Part shown: positions 1 to 8,365 of the stretch, piece after piece
Layout: every line of letters starts with the position of its first letter
How positions within the stretch are numbered: the first letter of the stretch is position 1
Source of the DNA: an uncultured Oscillospiraceae bacterium
GTDB taxonomy: Bacteria; Bacillota; Clostridia; Oscillospirales; Acutalibacteraceae
Assembly: GCA_900544375.1 (NCBI GenBank)
Contig: UQUZ01000051.1
Coordinates: 1-18,657 of the forward strand
Length of the DNA: 18,657 bases
Direction: 5' to 3'
The notes under the pieces: model-generated
What the model saw: only the letters and a program-made list of their open reading frames with translations
Told to the model about the DNA's origin: nothing
The model's database searches: none
Translations under genes and position numbers: made by a program

Positions 1-3
1 GTT

Positions 4-21
4 CGGGCAATAGCCCGTTTT
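4..21 (+). terminator. Probable terminator of an upstream gene outside the window
   Basis: A short hairpin with arms CGGGC and GCCCG around an AATA loop is followed directly by TTTT. It lies 39 bases before the dapL start, so it most likely ends a transcript that enters from the left edge. The stem is only 5 bp, so confidence is moderate. Confidence 0.45.
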
Positions 22-59
22 CCACTTTGTAACAATTTAAAGAAAGGGTGATCGGACCG

Positions 60-1271
60 ATGAAAATCAATGAAAATTTCCTGAAGCTTCCAAGTAGCTA
101 TCTTTTCTCCACCATCGCTCAAAAAATAGCGGCTTATCAGCAGGCGCACCCCCAGGCGGATATCATTCGCCTGGGTATCGGCGACGTCACCCGCCCCTTG
201 CCTCCGGCTGTCATTGATGCGATGCACAAGGCTGTTGACGAAATGGCGCAGGAGGAAAGCTTCCACGGTTACCCGCCGGAGTATGGGCAGGATTTCCTTT
301 TGGATAAAATTTTAAAATATGATTTTGCCGCCTACGGCGTTTCCCTTGCCGCGGATGAAATCTTCGTCAGCGACGGCGCGAAGAGCGACACTGGAAACAT
401 CGGAGATATCTTCGGGGTGGAGAATACCGTCGCGGTGTGCGACCCGATCTATCCGGTCTATGTGGATACGAATGTAATGGCGGGGCGAGCCGGAGATCTA
501 TTGGCAAACGGCCGGTGGAGCAATTTTGTCTATCTACCCTGCACGGCAGAGCATCATTTTTTGCCGGAGCTCCCCACGGAGCATGCGGATTTGATTTATC
601 TCTGCTTTCCTAATAATCCCACCGGTATGGCCATTGACTTTGACGGCCTGAAGCAGTGGGTCGATTATGCAAACCGCGAAGGCAGCGTGATCCTCTACGA
701 CGCCGCCTACGAAGCCTATATCACACAGGAGGGTATTCCCCACAGTATTTATCAAATCGAGGGTGCAAAAAACTGTGCGATTGAATTCCGAAGCTATTCC
801 AAAACTGCCGGCTTTACGGGCGTACGCTGTGCCTACACGGTTGTCCCCAAAGAGCTGAAGAGAAACGGCGTTTCTCTCAACAACCTCTGGGCGCGCAGGC
901 AAGCAACCAAGTTCAATGGCGTCTCTTATGTTACCCAGCGCGCGGCACAGGCGGTTTATTCTGATGCAGGCCGGCGCGAGGTGCGCAAAATCATTGGTTA
1001 TTATCAGCGAAATGCCCGCGTGATTGCGGAGGGGCTGCGCGGCGCAGGCTTCCAAGCTTGGGGCGGAGTGAACTCCCCCTATATCTGGCTCAAAACACCG
1101 GATGACCTCACCTCCTGGGCATTTTTTGATCAGTTGCTTGAAAAGGCGCAGGTTGTCGGCACGCCGGGCTCCGGATTCGGCCCGGCAGGCGAGGGCTATT
1201 TCCGCCTAACTGCATTCGGCGACGCGGCGCGCACTGTGGAAGCAATCGAACGCATTGCCAGCGTTTTTTAA
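60..1271 (+). CDS. dapL: LL-diaminopimelate aminotransferase (DapL)
   Basis: A 403-aa PLP-dependent class I/II aminotransferase, expected in the cytosol. It converts tetrahydrodipicolinate plus glutamate to LL-2,6-diaminopimelate in one step, the DapL shortcut of lysine and peptidoglycan precursor synthesis. The N-terminus (KINENFLKLPSSYLFS), the IRLGIGDVTRPLP segment, the SDGAKSDTGNIGDIFG cofactor motif and the SYSKTAGFTGVR motif with the Schiff-base lysine are all typical of DapL rather than general aspartate aminotransferases. An in-frame GTG at 48 exists, but it falls inside the AGAAAGGG ribosome-binding site at 41-48. The ATG at 60 is better spaced and gives the normal family N-terminus. 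The gene ends 105 bp before purC and is followed by its own terminator, so it looks monocistronic. Confidence 0.95.
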   Translation: MKINENFLKLPSSYLFSTIAQKIAAYQQAHPQADIIRLGIGDVTRPLPPAVIDAMHKAVDEMAQEESFHGYPPEYGQDFLLDKILKYDFAAYGVSLAADEIFVSDGAKSDTGNIGDIFGVENTVAVCDPIYPVYVDTNVMAGRAGDLLANGRWSNFVYLPCTAEHHFLPELPTEHADLIYLCFPNNPTGMAIDFDGLKQWVDYANREGSVILYDAAYEAYITQEGIPHSIYQIEGAKNCAIEFRSYSKTAGFTGVRCAYTVVPKELKRNGVSLNNLWARRQATKFNGVSYVTQRAAQAVYSDAGRREVRKIIGYYQRNARVIAEGLRGAGFQAWGGVNSPYIWLKTPDDLTSWAFFDQLLEKAQVVGTPGSGFGPAGEGYFRLTAFGDAARTVEAIERIASVF

Positions 1272-1281
1272 ACAAGAATCT

Positions 1282-1330
1282 GGGAACCGTATCGCTTTCC
1301 AGCGCTGCGGTTTCCGGTTTTCTCATTTTT
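1282..1330 (+). terminator. Rho-independent terminator after dapL
   Basis: GGAACCG at 1283-1289 pairs with CGGTTTCC at 1308-1315 with one bulge. An inner CGCT/AGCG helix (1293-1296 with 1301-1304) closes a TTCC loop. The stem is followed by a T-rich tail (TTTTCTCATTTTT). It separates dapL from the purine genes. Confidence 0.6.
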
Positions 1331-1376
1331 AATCCTGTTGATCCAAAATATTTTATATCAAACGGAGGATGTATTC

Positions 1377-2084
1377 ATGGAGAAGAAAGAGATGCTTTAC
1401 GAGGGCAAGGCCAAAAAGGTGTATGCGACGCAGGACCCGGATATCCTGATCGTCGACTATAAAGACGACGCAACCGCCTTTAACGGGTTAAAGAAGGGGA
1501 CGATCACCGGCAAAGGCGTCATCAACAACAAAATGTCCAACTTCATGTGCAAGATGCTCGAAAAGGAAGGGATTCCCACGCATTTCGTCGAGGAGCTCAG
1601 CGATCGTGAAACTGCGGTCAAGCGTGTTACGATCGTCCCTCTAGAGGTTATCATCCGCAACAAGGCGGCTGGCTCCATGGCAAAGCGGCTCGGCCTGGAA
1701 GAGGGCACGCAGCTTCTCTGCCCCGTTCTCGAGTTCAGCTATAAGGACGATGCGCTCGGCGACCCGATGATCAATGATTCCCACGCGATCGCATGCGGCT
1801 TTGCAACGCAGGAGGATATCGATGCCATCCGCTCCATGGCGCTCAAAATCAATGAAATCATGTGCAACTACTTTGCCAGCGTCAACGTGGAGCTGATCGA
1901 CTTCAAGCTCGAGTTCGGCCGTTATCATGACCAGATCATCTTAGCGGACGAAATCTCCCCCGACACCTGCCGTTTTTGGGATATGACCACACATGAAAAG
2001 CTCGATAAGGACCGTTTTCGCCGCGATATGGGCAGTGTAGAAGAGGCCTATGATGAGATGGCGAAGCGCTTGGGCCTGAAATAA
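1377..2084 (+). CDS. purC: SAICAR synthase (PurC)
   Basis: Phosphoribosylaminoimidazole-succinocarboxamide synthase, 235 aa, the usual length for stand-alone bacterial PurC. It condenses CAIR with aspartate using ATP in de novo purine synthesis. Visible motifs are EGKAKKVY near the N-terminus (nucleotide-binding region), IVPLEVIIRNKAAGS in the middle, and the LIDFKLEFG family signature followed by DEISPDTCRFWD. An upstream in-frame start at 1338 would add 13 residues, but GGAGG at 1364-1368 sits 8 bases before the ATG at 1377, which fixes the start. No clear strong promoter is seen in the 46 bases between the dapL terminator and the ribosome-binding site; a weak TTTTTA-17-TATTTT arrangement is possible. 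No purine riboswitch is seen. It is followed by purF, purB. Confidence 0.97.
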   Translation: MEKKEMLYEGKAKKVYATQDPDILIVDYKDDATAFNGLKKGTITGKGVINNKMSNFMCKMLEKEGIPTHFVEELSDRETAVKRVTIVPLEVIIRNKAAGSMAKRLGLEEGTQLLCPVLEFSYKDDALGDPMINDSHAIACGFATQEDIDAIRSMALKINEIMCNYFASVNVELIDFKLEFGRYHDQIILADEISPDTCRFWDMTTHEKLDKDRFRRDMGSVEEAYDEMAKRLGLK

Positions 2085-2096
2085 ATCAAATTTTAA

Positions 2097-2128
2097 ATCA
2101 CAGATGCCGGCGCGCCGGCATCTGTGAT
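2097..2128. repeat. Perfect 32-bp palindrome between purC and purF
   Basis: Bases 2097-2112 and 2113-2128 are exact reverse complements (ATCACAGATGCCGGCG and its complement), giving a 16-bp stem with a GCGC-centred turn. No T tract follows, so it is not a classical terminator. It ends 24 bases before the purF start and 11 bases before its GGAGG. It may stabilise or partly attenuate the purC-purF mRNA, or bind a dimeric protein. The structure is seen directly; the role is inference. Confidence 0.85.
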
Positions 2129-2152
2129 CGATACTGTTTGGAGGAAACGCAT

Positions 2153-3664
2153 TTGAGAAACCGGCCGCCCTTTGACACGCTGCACGAGGAGTGCGGCGTA
2201 TTTGGCATTTACGGCGATCTGGAAACGCCCCCGGCGCAGGCCGTTTATTACGGCCTCTACGCCCTACAGCATCGCGGGCAGGAAAGCTGCGGCATCGCGG
2301 TCAGCGACCAGGGCGTGCTGAGCGTTCATCGGGCTATGGGTCTGGTCAGCGAGGTGTTCGATGAAGGCGTGCTTGCCTCTCTGCCAGGGCAGGCCGCAAT
2401 CGGCCACGTCCGCTACTCCACAGCGGGCGGGAGCCTCGTGCAAAATTGCCAACCGCTTCTGATGCGCTATGTAAAAGGCCGCCTTGCTATCGCACACAAC
2501 GGCAATCTGACGAATGCCGAAACCGTGCGGGAGGAGCTTGCAGGGGGAGGCGCGATCTTCCAGACGACAATTGACTCTGAAGTGATCGCCCATGTGATCG
2601 CGCAGGAGCGCATTGCGGCGGGAAGCGTCGAGCAGGCTGTAGTGCGCATGATGGGGCGCATCCGGGGTGCTTATTCCCTGTTGGTGATGAGCCCGCAAAA
2701 GCTGGTTGCAGCCCGGGATCCGTTCGGTTTCCGACCGCTTGTAATCGGCAGCCTAGGCAGTTCCTACGTGATTGCATCCGAAACCTGTGCGCTTGATGCT
2801 GTCAATGCAGAGTTTATCCGCGATGTAGAGCCCGGCGAAGTCGTCGTCGTGGATGCCGGTGGGTTGCGCAGTATACGCACCCATTGCGCAGAGCAACCTC
2901 GGCGCATGTGTGTGTTTGAATATATCTATTTCGCGCGGCCCGACTCTACGCTCGACGGCGTGCGCGTCCACGCAGCAAGGCTGCGCGCGGGGGCGTTGCT
3001 GGCACAGGAGCATCCCGTGGAGGCTGATATCGTGATCGGCGTGCCAGATTCCGGCCTGGATGCCGCCATCGGCTATGCGCAGGAGAGCGGCATTCCCTAT
3101 GAGGCTGGCTTCGTGCGCAACAATTACGTGGGCCGCACCTTCATCAAGCCGGAGCAGGGCGAGCGGGAGGCCAGCATCAACATCAAATTAAACGTCCTGC
3201 GGCAAAGCGTGGCAGGCAAACGCATCGTCATGGTGGATGATTCCATTGTGCGCGGCTCAACGAGCGCGAACATTATCCGGGCGCTCAAAAAGGCGGGGGC
3301 AAAAGAGGTGCATGTGCGCATTTCTTCCCCAACGCTCCATTGGCCCTGCTATTTCGGCACGGACATTCCCACGCGCGAAGAGCTAACCTCCAACCGCCAC
3401 ACGGTGGATGAGCTTTGTCGAGCCATTGGGGCAGATAGCCTAGGCTTTCTAAGCTGCGAAAGCCTGTATGCACTCGTCGGCACGGAGGAACGCACCTTCT
3501 GCGACGCATGCTTTACCGGGGAATACCCCATTCCGCTGGATGAAATCAACGGCAATTTCCTCTCAAAGCAGCCGGCTGGTAGGATCACGAAAAACACGAA
3601 GCATGCCGCCGGACATAATTCGTCTCTAAACGCACCCGTTTTAGGAAAGGAAGGCATTGAATGA
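2153..3664 (+). CDS. purF: Amidophosphoribosyltransferase (PurF), Bacillus-type with [4Fe-4S] ligands
   Basis: A 503-aa glutamine PRPP amidotransferase, the first committed step of purine synthesis. The class II glutaminase domain begins at Cys14 in HEECGVFGIYG, so a short propeptide should be removed to expose the N-terminal nucleophile, as in Bacillus subtilis PurF. The PRPP-binding motif IVMVDDSIVRGSTS marks the C-terminal phosphoribosyltransferase domain. The expected iron-sulfur cluster cysteines are all present: RMCVFEYIYFARP, HWPCYFG and the pair in FCDACFTGEYP. The start is a TTG: an upstream in-frame TTG at 2138 overlaps the GGAGG at 2140-2144, whereas the TTG at 2153 has 8-base spacing. 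The stop TGA overlaps the purB ATG, indicating translational coupling. Confidence 0.96.
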   Translation: MRNRPPFDTLHEECGVFGIYGDLETPPAQAVYYGLYALQHRGQESCGIAVSDQGVLSVHRAMGLVSEVFDEGVLASLPGQAAIGHVRYSTAGGSLVQNCQPLLMRYVKGRLAIAHNGNLTNAETVREELAGGGAIFQTTIDSEVIAHVIAQERIAAGSVEQAVVRMMGRIRGAYSLLVMSPQKLVAARDPFGFRPLVIGSLGSSYVIASETCALDAVNAEFIRDVEPGEVVVVDAGGLRSIRTHCAEQPRRMCVFEYIYFARPDSTLDGVRVHAARLRAGALLAQEHPVEADIVIGVPDSGLDAAIGYAQESGIPYEAGFVRNNYVGRTFIKPEQGEREASINIKLNVLRQSVAGKRIVMVDDSIVRGSTSANIIRALKKAGAKEVHVRISSPTLHWPCYFGTDIPTREELTSNRHTVDELCRAIGADSLGFLSCESLYALVGTEERTFCDACFTGEYPIPLDEINGNFLSKQPAGRITKNTKHAAGHNSSLNAPVLGKEGIE

Positions 3665-5091
3665 AAGATCGTTACGAATCCCCCCTCAACTCCCGCTATG
3701 CCAGCAGGGAGATGCAATATATCTTCTCCCCGGATTTCAAATTCCGCACTTGGCGGCGGCTCTGGATTGCGCTCGCTGAAAGTGAGCAAGAGCTCGGCCT
3801 GGAGATCACAAATGAGCAGATCGCCGAACTGAAAGCACATCAGGATGACGTCAACTACGAAATTGCCCAGGAGCGTGAAAGGCTGGTGCGGCACGATGTG
3901 ATGTCCCACGTTTATGCCTATGGCGTGCAGTGCCCCAAGGCAAAGCCAATCATCCATTTAGGCGCCACATCCTGCTATGTGGGCGACAATACGGATATCA
4001 TCACAATGGCCGAGGGCCTGCGTCTGATTCACAAAAAGCTTGTGAACCTCATGGATAAGCTCGCGCAGTTTGCGCTGGCGTATAAAGACCTGCCCTGCCT
4101 CGCCTTTACTCACTTCCAGCCCGCTCAGCCGACCACCGTCGGCAAGCGCGCTTCCCTGTGGCTGGAAGATTTGCTGCTTGATTTTGAATCGCTTGAATTC
4201 CAACTTTCGCAGATGAAGCTGCTCGGCTCCAAGGGCACCACGGGCACGCAGGCAAGTTTCTTGGAGCTGTTCAATGGCGATCACAGCAAGGTAAAACAGC
4301 TTGATCAAAAAATTGCGGAGAAAATGGGCTTTGCGGCCTGTTTCCCGGTTTCCGGCCAAACCTATCCCCGCAAGGTGGATAGCCAGGTTCTTTCCGTCCT
4401 GAGCGGCATTGCACAATCCGCAGCCAAATTTTCGAGCGATTTAAGGCTTTTGCAGCATCTCAAGGAGGTGGAGGAGCCATTTGAAAAGAACCAGATTGGT
4501 TCCTCTGCTATGGCTTATAAGCGCAACCCCATGCGCAGCGAGCGCATTGCCTCCCTCGCCCGCTATGTGGTCGCGGATACGCTGAACCCGGCAATGACCG
4601 CCTCTACCCAATGGTTTGAGCGCACGCTTGACGATTCCGCAAACAAACGCATCAGCGTGGCGGAGGGATTCCTGGCAACAGATGCGATACTGGAGCTGTA
4701 TATCAACGTGGTCAGCGGGCTGGTAGTCTATCCAAAGGTCATCGAGAAGCGGCTGATGGCCGAGCTGCCATTCATGGCGACGGAAAACATTATGATGGAC
4801 GCCGTCAAGCGCGGCGGCGACCGGCAGGAGCTGCACGAGGCAATCCGTGTGCACTCCATGGCGGCCGGGAAAGTCGTCAAAGAGCAGGGCGGTGAAAACG
4901 ACTTGCTCGCACGCATTGCAAACGATCCGCTCTTTGGCACCACGCTTGAGGAGCTGAAGGCCCTCATGCATCCGGCGAATTTTGTCGGCCGCGCCCCGCA
5001 GCAAACGGAGGAATTTATAACGGAACACATCCGCCCGATTCTCGACCGCTGTGCAGATGAGCTAGGGCTTGAGGTGGAGATCAGCGTTTGA
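3661..5091 (+). CDS. purB: Adenylosuccinate lyase (PurB), long eukaryote-like subtype
   Basis: A 476-aa fumarase/aspartase-superfamily lyase. It removes fumarate from SAICAR and from adenylosuccinate, two steps of purine synthesis. The superfamily signature loop reads GSSAMAYKRNP. Conserved stretches include RHDVMSHVYAYG, IIHLGATSCYVGDNTD, LAFTHFQPAQPTTVGKR and STQWFERTLDDSANKRIS. The length and many of these stretches resemble the human-type ADSL subtype more than the roughly 430-aa Bacillus PurB. The signature loop has Ala where the common form has Pro (SSAMP). The ATG overlaps the purF stop by ATGA, and a GGAAGG-like site lies just upstream. Only the purC, purF and purB steps are in this window, so the rest of the pathway must be elsewhere or further on. 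Confidence 0.96.
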   Translation: MKDRYESPLNSRYASREMQYIFSPDFKFRTWRRLWIALAESEQELGLEITNEQIAELKAHQDDVNYEIAQERERLVRHDVMSHVYAYGVQCPKAKPIIHLGATSCYVGDNTDIITMAEGLRLIHKKLVNLMDKLAQFALAYKDLPCLAFTHFQPAQPTTVGKRASLWLEDLLLDFESLEFQLSQMKLLGSKGTTGTQASFLELFNGDHSKVKQLDQKIAEKMGFAACFPVSGQTYPRKVDSQVLSVLSGIAQSAAKFSSDLRLLQHLKEVEEPFEKNQIGSSAMAYKRNPMRSERIASLARYVVADTLNPAMTASTQWFERTLDDSANKRISVAEGFLATDAILELYINVVSGLVVYPKVIEKRLMAELPFMATENIMMDAVKRGGDRQELHEAIRVHSMAAGKVVKEQGGENDLLARIANDPLFGTTLEELKALMHPANFVGRAPQQTEEFITEHIRPILDRCADELGLEVEISV

Positions 5092-5117
5092 CGCTTTCAC
5101 GCCAATAAATTCATATC

Positions 5118-5160
5118 ACAAAAGGTGGGAGCCGCACTGGCGGTTCCCACCTTTTTGTTT
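5118..5160. terminator. Strong bidirectional terminator between purB and the ECF operon
   Basis: A 12-bp stem, GGTGGGAGCCGC at 5124-5135 with GCGGTTCCCACC at 5140-5151 (one G-T wobble on the + transcript), closes an ACTG loop. TTTTTGTTTT follows on the + strand, and a shorter U-rich tail follows on the - strand. It can end purB transcripts and the convergent ECF operon. Confidence 0.9.
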
Positions 5161-5179
5161 TCTCCTTTTCAAAACAGCT

Positions 5180-5872
5180 TTAAATTTGCTGTTTAAGCCC
5201 ATATTTTACGGCAATCCGTTCCATTTTCCGCAAAAACGGCTTTGCGAACAAAAGGAGAAGCAGCAAATTACAGGCCGCATGAGCCAAATCAAGCGGAAGA
5301 GAGGCCGCGCATGCCGCCACCACCGCCCGCAGGGAAAACGGCCCGAAAAAGCCACCGGATACCGTCCAGAGATTCATAAACCAGCCGAATAAAAAGCCCC
5401 ATACGCATCCATACAGCGAAAGCAGGAGCCCGTGACGTTTTAGCAGTCGCTGAAGCAAGCCGGAGGATAGCCCCATCATCCCCCAAGCCGCCATCTGCCA
5501 AACCGTCCACGGCCCTTGCCCCAAAAGCATGTTGGAGGTCAGGGCTGTCATCGCACCCGTCATAAACCCCGCCTGCGGGCCGAATACGATCCCCGTCAAA
5601 ATAATCAGGCTCGAGGAAGGCTGCACGCTTGGAAGGCCCGCGAATAAAACCCGGCCCGCACAGGAAACGGCCGACAGCAGAGCGATCAGCACCACCGCCT
5701 GCGCTCCTGCACGGCTACGCTCAAAGCCCGCAAAAAGCACCAACAGCACCCCGCTCACCGCAAGCAGCAGCGCGGGCAAAAAGGAGCCCTCCCCTTTCTG
5801 CAAAAACGCCGCCAGCAGCGCCGCCGCAAGGCAACCGCCGCCCAGTGTCATTCCCGCTCTTTTCGCCCGCAT
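5180..5872 (-). CDS. ECF transporter S component, CblT-like
   Basis: A 230-aa hydrophobic protein with about six membrane segments, the expected shape of an energy-coupling-factor substrate-binding (S) subunit. The segment GRVLFAGLPSVQPSSSLIIL, then TGIVFGPQAGFMTGA, then LGQGPWTVWQMAAWG matches my recollection of the CblT-like group, usually predicted to carry cobalamin or corrinoids. A Latilactobacillus system of similar make-up has been reported to import haem, so the cargo is not settled by homology. No N-terminal metal-binding histidine motif of the CbiM/NikM type is present. The ATG at 5872 lies 25 bases inside the end of the ATPase gene, so the two are translationally coupled. It is the last gene of the operon and runs into the shared terminator. 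Confidence 0.85.
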   Translation of the reverse strand: MRAKRAGMTLGGGCLAAALLAAFLQKGEGSFLPALLLAVSGVLLVLFAGFERSRAGAQAVVLIALLSAVSCAGRVLFAGLPSVQPSSSLIILTGIVFGPQAGFMTGAMTALTSNMLLGQGPWTVWQMAAWGMMGLSSGLLQRLLKRHGLLLSLYGCVWGFLFGWFMNLWTVSGGFFGPFSLRAVVAACAASLPLDLAHAACNLLLLLLFAKPFLRKMERIAVKYGLKQQI

Positions 5873-7440
5873 AACGAAAGCACATCCTCATATAAAATCG
5901 CATCGCAGCCAAGAGGAGAAAGCGCTTGGCCAATCACAGTGGTATAATACCGGCTTCCTTGAAAAAATCTGCGCGGCTGAGAGGCATCTGCCAGCGCGCC
6001 ATCAAAGAGCATGGCGCAGCGGTCCGCAAAGGCTGCCGCGAAGGCGATATCATGTGTAGCAAGCAAAACCGGCATGTGCAGCCGGTGCAGCATCTCTCCC
6101 AAAAAAGATTTCGCCGCTGGGTCAAGCCCTTTCGTGGGTTCATCGAGCAACAGCACATCCGGGCGGCGAAGCAAAAGTGAAGCAAAGGCCGCCCGCTGCT
6201 GCTCTCCACCGCTGAGATCATAAGGGTGGCGGCCGAGTAGCGCCTCCAGCTCAAAGGCGGCCACCATGCGCTCCTGCTCCTCTACGGAGCAGCCTCCCCG
6301 CCGGCGGCTGTCAGCAAGCGCTTCCGCCAGCGTATCGGCCAGGAAACACGCCTGCAAGCTTTGCGGCAAATAACCGATCCGCAAGCCTTTTCTCCGTTGA
6401 ACCCACCCTGCATGCGGCGTCAAAATTCCCGCAGCAAGCTTCAAAAGCGTGCTCTTCCCGCTGCCGTTTCCGCCGAGCAGGCAAAGGAGCTCCCATTCTC
6501 TAAGCTCCATGCGCAGATTTTGCAGCACTGGTTCCCCCTTCTCATAGGCAAAGCACACATCTCGAAAGAAAAGCACCGGTTTCCCATAGGACGGTTCCGT
6601 CCCAGACGCCTCCTTTTTCCAGCCCCCCGGCAAAAGAGGACGGATGCGTTCCCGCAGCGCAGGCGGCGTCAGGGCGAGCGGTTTTTCCGCATCCAGCGCC
6701 AAAGAACACAGCGGCAGCTGCGGCACAAACGGAAGAAACTCTGCATCCTGCTCGCGCCAAATCCGTCGAAAGACCTTTTCCGGCGCTCCACTATATCGTA
6801 TTTCGCCGTTTTGCAGGAGCATTAGGCTGCTGCAAAGCGCCGCTGCCTCATCGAGCCGGTGCTCCGCCAGCACAACGGTAATCCCCAGCTCCTCATGCAC
6901 ACGGCGGAGCATATCAAAAAAAGCGCGCGCCGCAATCGGGTCGAGCTGCGCGGTAGGCTCATCAAGTAGCAGCAGCCTCGGCTGCATCATGAGCGCAGCG
7001 CAAAGGGAAACTAGCTGCTTCTCCCCGCCGGAGAGAAGCTCCGGCCCTTTGTGCAGCAAATGTTCGAGCCCGAAAAAGCTCACCGTTTCCGCCATACGGC
7101 GGCGCATGATCTGAGGCGGCAAGCCGCAGTTTTCCATTGGAAGCGCCAAATCGCTCAGCACGCTAGCTGTCAGCAACTGCGATTCCGGATCTTGAAAAAC
7201 AATTGCTGCCTCCTGCGGTGAAAGTGCTGTTTCAATCGCCCCTTCTGAGGCCCCGCAGGGGGTAATATCCGGCTTCAGCACTTCGAGCAAAGTGCTTTTT
7301 CCACTGCCGGACGCACCGCAGAGGACGATAAAATCCCCCTCCTGGATTTCCAGGGAAATATGCCGCAGGGCAGGCTTTATCCCCATCGCATAGGTAAAGC
7401 TATAGTCCCGCAGCGCAATCATCTGCTGTTGATCAGACAA
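5848..7440 (-). CDS. ECF transporter ATPase with two fused ABC domains (EcfA-EcfA')
   Basis: A 530-aa cytoplasmic energising subunit with two complete ABC domains in one chain. Domain 1 has Walker A GASGSGKST (about 42-50), Q-loop Q83, signature LSGGEKQ (136-142), Walker B LLLLDE (156-161) and H-loop His194. Domain 2 has Walker A GGNGSGKST (323-331), signature LSGGEQQ (409-415), Walker B LLLDE (430-434) and H-loop His463. Both sites look catalytically intact. Start choice: the open frame extends upstream, but AGGAGG precedes a TTG at 7440 by about 7 bases. The first ATG (7422) is too far from that site. The TTG start overlaps the ecfT stop by 8 bases. Most ECF systems use two separate ATPases; the fusion is a recognised variant. 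Confidence 0.9.
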   Translation of the reverse strand: MSDQQQMIALRDYSFTYAMGIKPALRHISLEIQEGDFIVLCGASGSGKSTLLEVLKPDITPCGASEGAIETALSPQEAAIVFQDPESQLLTASVLSDLALPMENCGLPPQIMRRRMAETVSFFGLEHLLHKGPELLSGGEKQLVSLCAALMMQPRLLLLDEPTAQLDPIAARAFFDMLRRVHEELGITVVLAEHRLDEAAALCSSLMLLQNGEIRYSGAPEKVFRRIWREQDAEFLPFVPQLPLCSLALDAEKPLALTPPALRERIRPLLPGGWKKEASGTEPSYGKPVLFFRDVCFAYEKGEPVLQNLRMELREWELLCLLGGNGSGKSTLLKLAAGILTPHAGWVQRRKGLRIGYLPQSLQACFLADTLAEALADSRRRGGCSVEEQERMVAAFELEALLGRHPYDLSGGEQQRAAFASLLLRRPDVLLLDEPTKGLDPAAKSFLGEMLHRLHMPVLLATHDIAFAAAFADRCAMLFDGALADASQPRRFFQGSRYYTTVIGQALSPLGCDAILYEDVLSLCGRKERE

Positions 7441-8359
7441 GAAGCTCCCTCCTTCTGTGCGCGGCAATCCAGCATAGCGTCCGGCTTCCAGCCTCCAGTA
7501 GGAACGGATAACCGCACGTAAGGCATAGCACGGTAAGGCCCGCCGCCTGGAGAAAATCCATATGCGGCGCCTCAAAGGCGGGAAAATAAAGCCATTTCCC
7601 CGCGCCAAGGATGCGCAGGCCAATCATCAAGCCCAAGCTTGTCAACAACAAGCAGCTTGCTCCTGCATCGCGGGCGGTAAAGCGGAATACTCCATAAAAG
7701 CTTCGGCTCTGCGCGCCGTATCCACGCGCCCGGAGTGTTCGGGAGGATTGCATGCCCTCCTCCATCGTCCAATCCAGCAGCGCGCCGAGCAACTTCCCTG
7801 CATGGCTCAATCGTGCAGGCAGGCCTTCTCCATCCTGCCGGTGCAGCTGCCGCAATTCCCGCGCACGGCGGGTAAGCAGAGGAACAAAACGCATGGACAT
7901 GCTCAAAATCAGCGCGCTCGTCTGCATCAGGCGGGAAAAGAGGAATAAAATGCGCTCGCTGTCCAGCAGCACATTCAACGAGGGGAACACCATTAGCAGC
8001 GCCGCAATCAGCAGCAGATTATGCGCGCCGTAGAGCAGCGATTCCATCGTTACCGGACGCTCCCCGAGATAAAACAGGATATGAATCCCATCACTATTCA
8101 AAAGCGGATTCAACACCAAAAGCAGCCCGCCCAGCAAAACCGCACCGCCCAAAAGGCGCAGTGTTTTCTGTATACCCGCCGTCCGGCAGGCAAGCGGCAT
8201 CATCCAGATCAAAATCACAGCGGTGTAGAACAAGCTATCAAAAAGAAACAGCGCAGCAAACATTTCACAATAATACAAAAGCGCGACCACTGGATGCTGC
8301 GTCTGAAAACGTAGGCTCAGCATCTGGGCGGCGTTTTTTCCATATAAATTCTGTTTCAT
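7433..8359 (-). CDS. ecfT: ECF transporter transmembrane component (EcfT)
   Basis: A 308-aa integral membrane scaffold that couples ATPase movement to toppling of the S subunit. Several hydrophobic segments occur in the first half and near the C-terminus. The conserved coupling-helix region is visible as MSMRFVPLLTRRARELRQL and SSRTLRARGYG, the latter carrying the Ala-Arg-Gly motif that docks in the ATPase groove. The ATG lies 6 bases after the regulator stop. Its own ribosome-binding site is weak (only a GGGAAA further upstream), so translation probably depends on coupling to the regulator gene. It is followed directly by the fused ATPase. The family is clear; the substrate cannot be read from this subunit. 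Confidence 0.88.
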   Translation of the reverse strand: MKQNLYGKNAAQMLSLRFQTQHPVVALLYYCEMFAALFLFDSLFYTAVILIWMMPLACRTAGIQKTLRLLGGAVLLGGLLLVLNPLLNSDGIHILFYLGERPVTMESLLYGAHNLLLIAALLMVFPSLNVLLDSERILFLFSRLMQTSALILSMSMRFVPLLTRRARELRQLHRQDGEGLPARLSHAGKLLGALLDWTMEEGMQSSRTLRARGYGAQSRSFYGVFRFTARDAGASCLLLTSLGLMIGLRILGAGKWLYFPAFEAPHMDFLQAAGLTVLCLTCGYPFLLEAGSRTLCWIAAHRRRELLV

Positions 8360-8365
8360 TCTCGA

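Noticed and set aside
48..59. GTG at 48 as the dapL start
   Set aside because: It lies on the ribosome-binding site itself; the ATG at 60 has proper spacing and gives the family's usual N-terminus.
1272..1376. Purine riboswitch or PurR box upstream of purC
   Set aside because: The gap is taken up by a terminator hairpin and a short A/T-rich leader; no riboswitch-like fold or recognised PurR box was found.
3349..3957. 202-codon - strand frame across the purF-purB junction
   Set aside because: Antisense to two clear purine genes, with no ribosome-binding site or domain.
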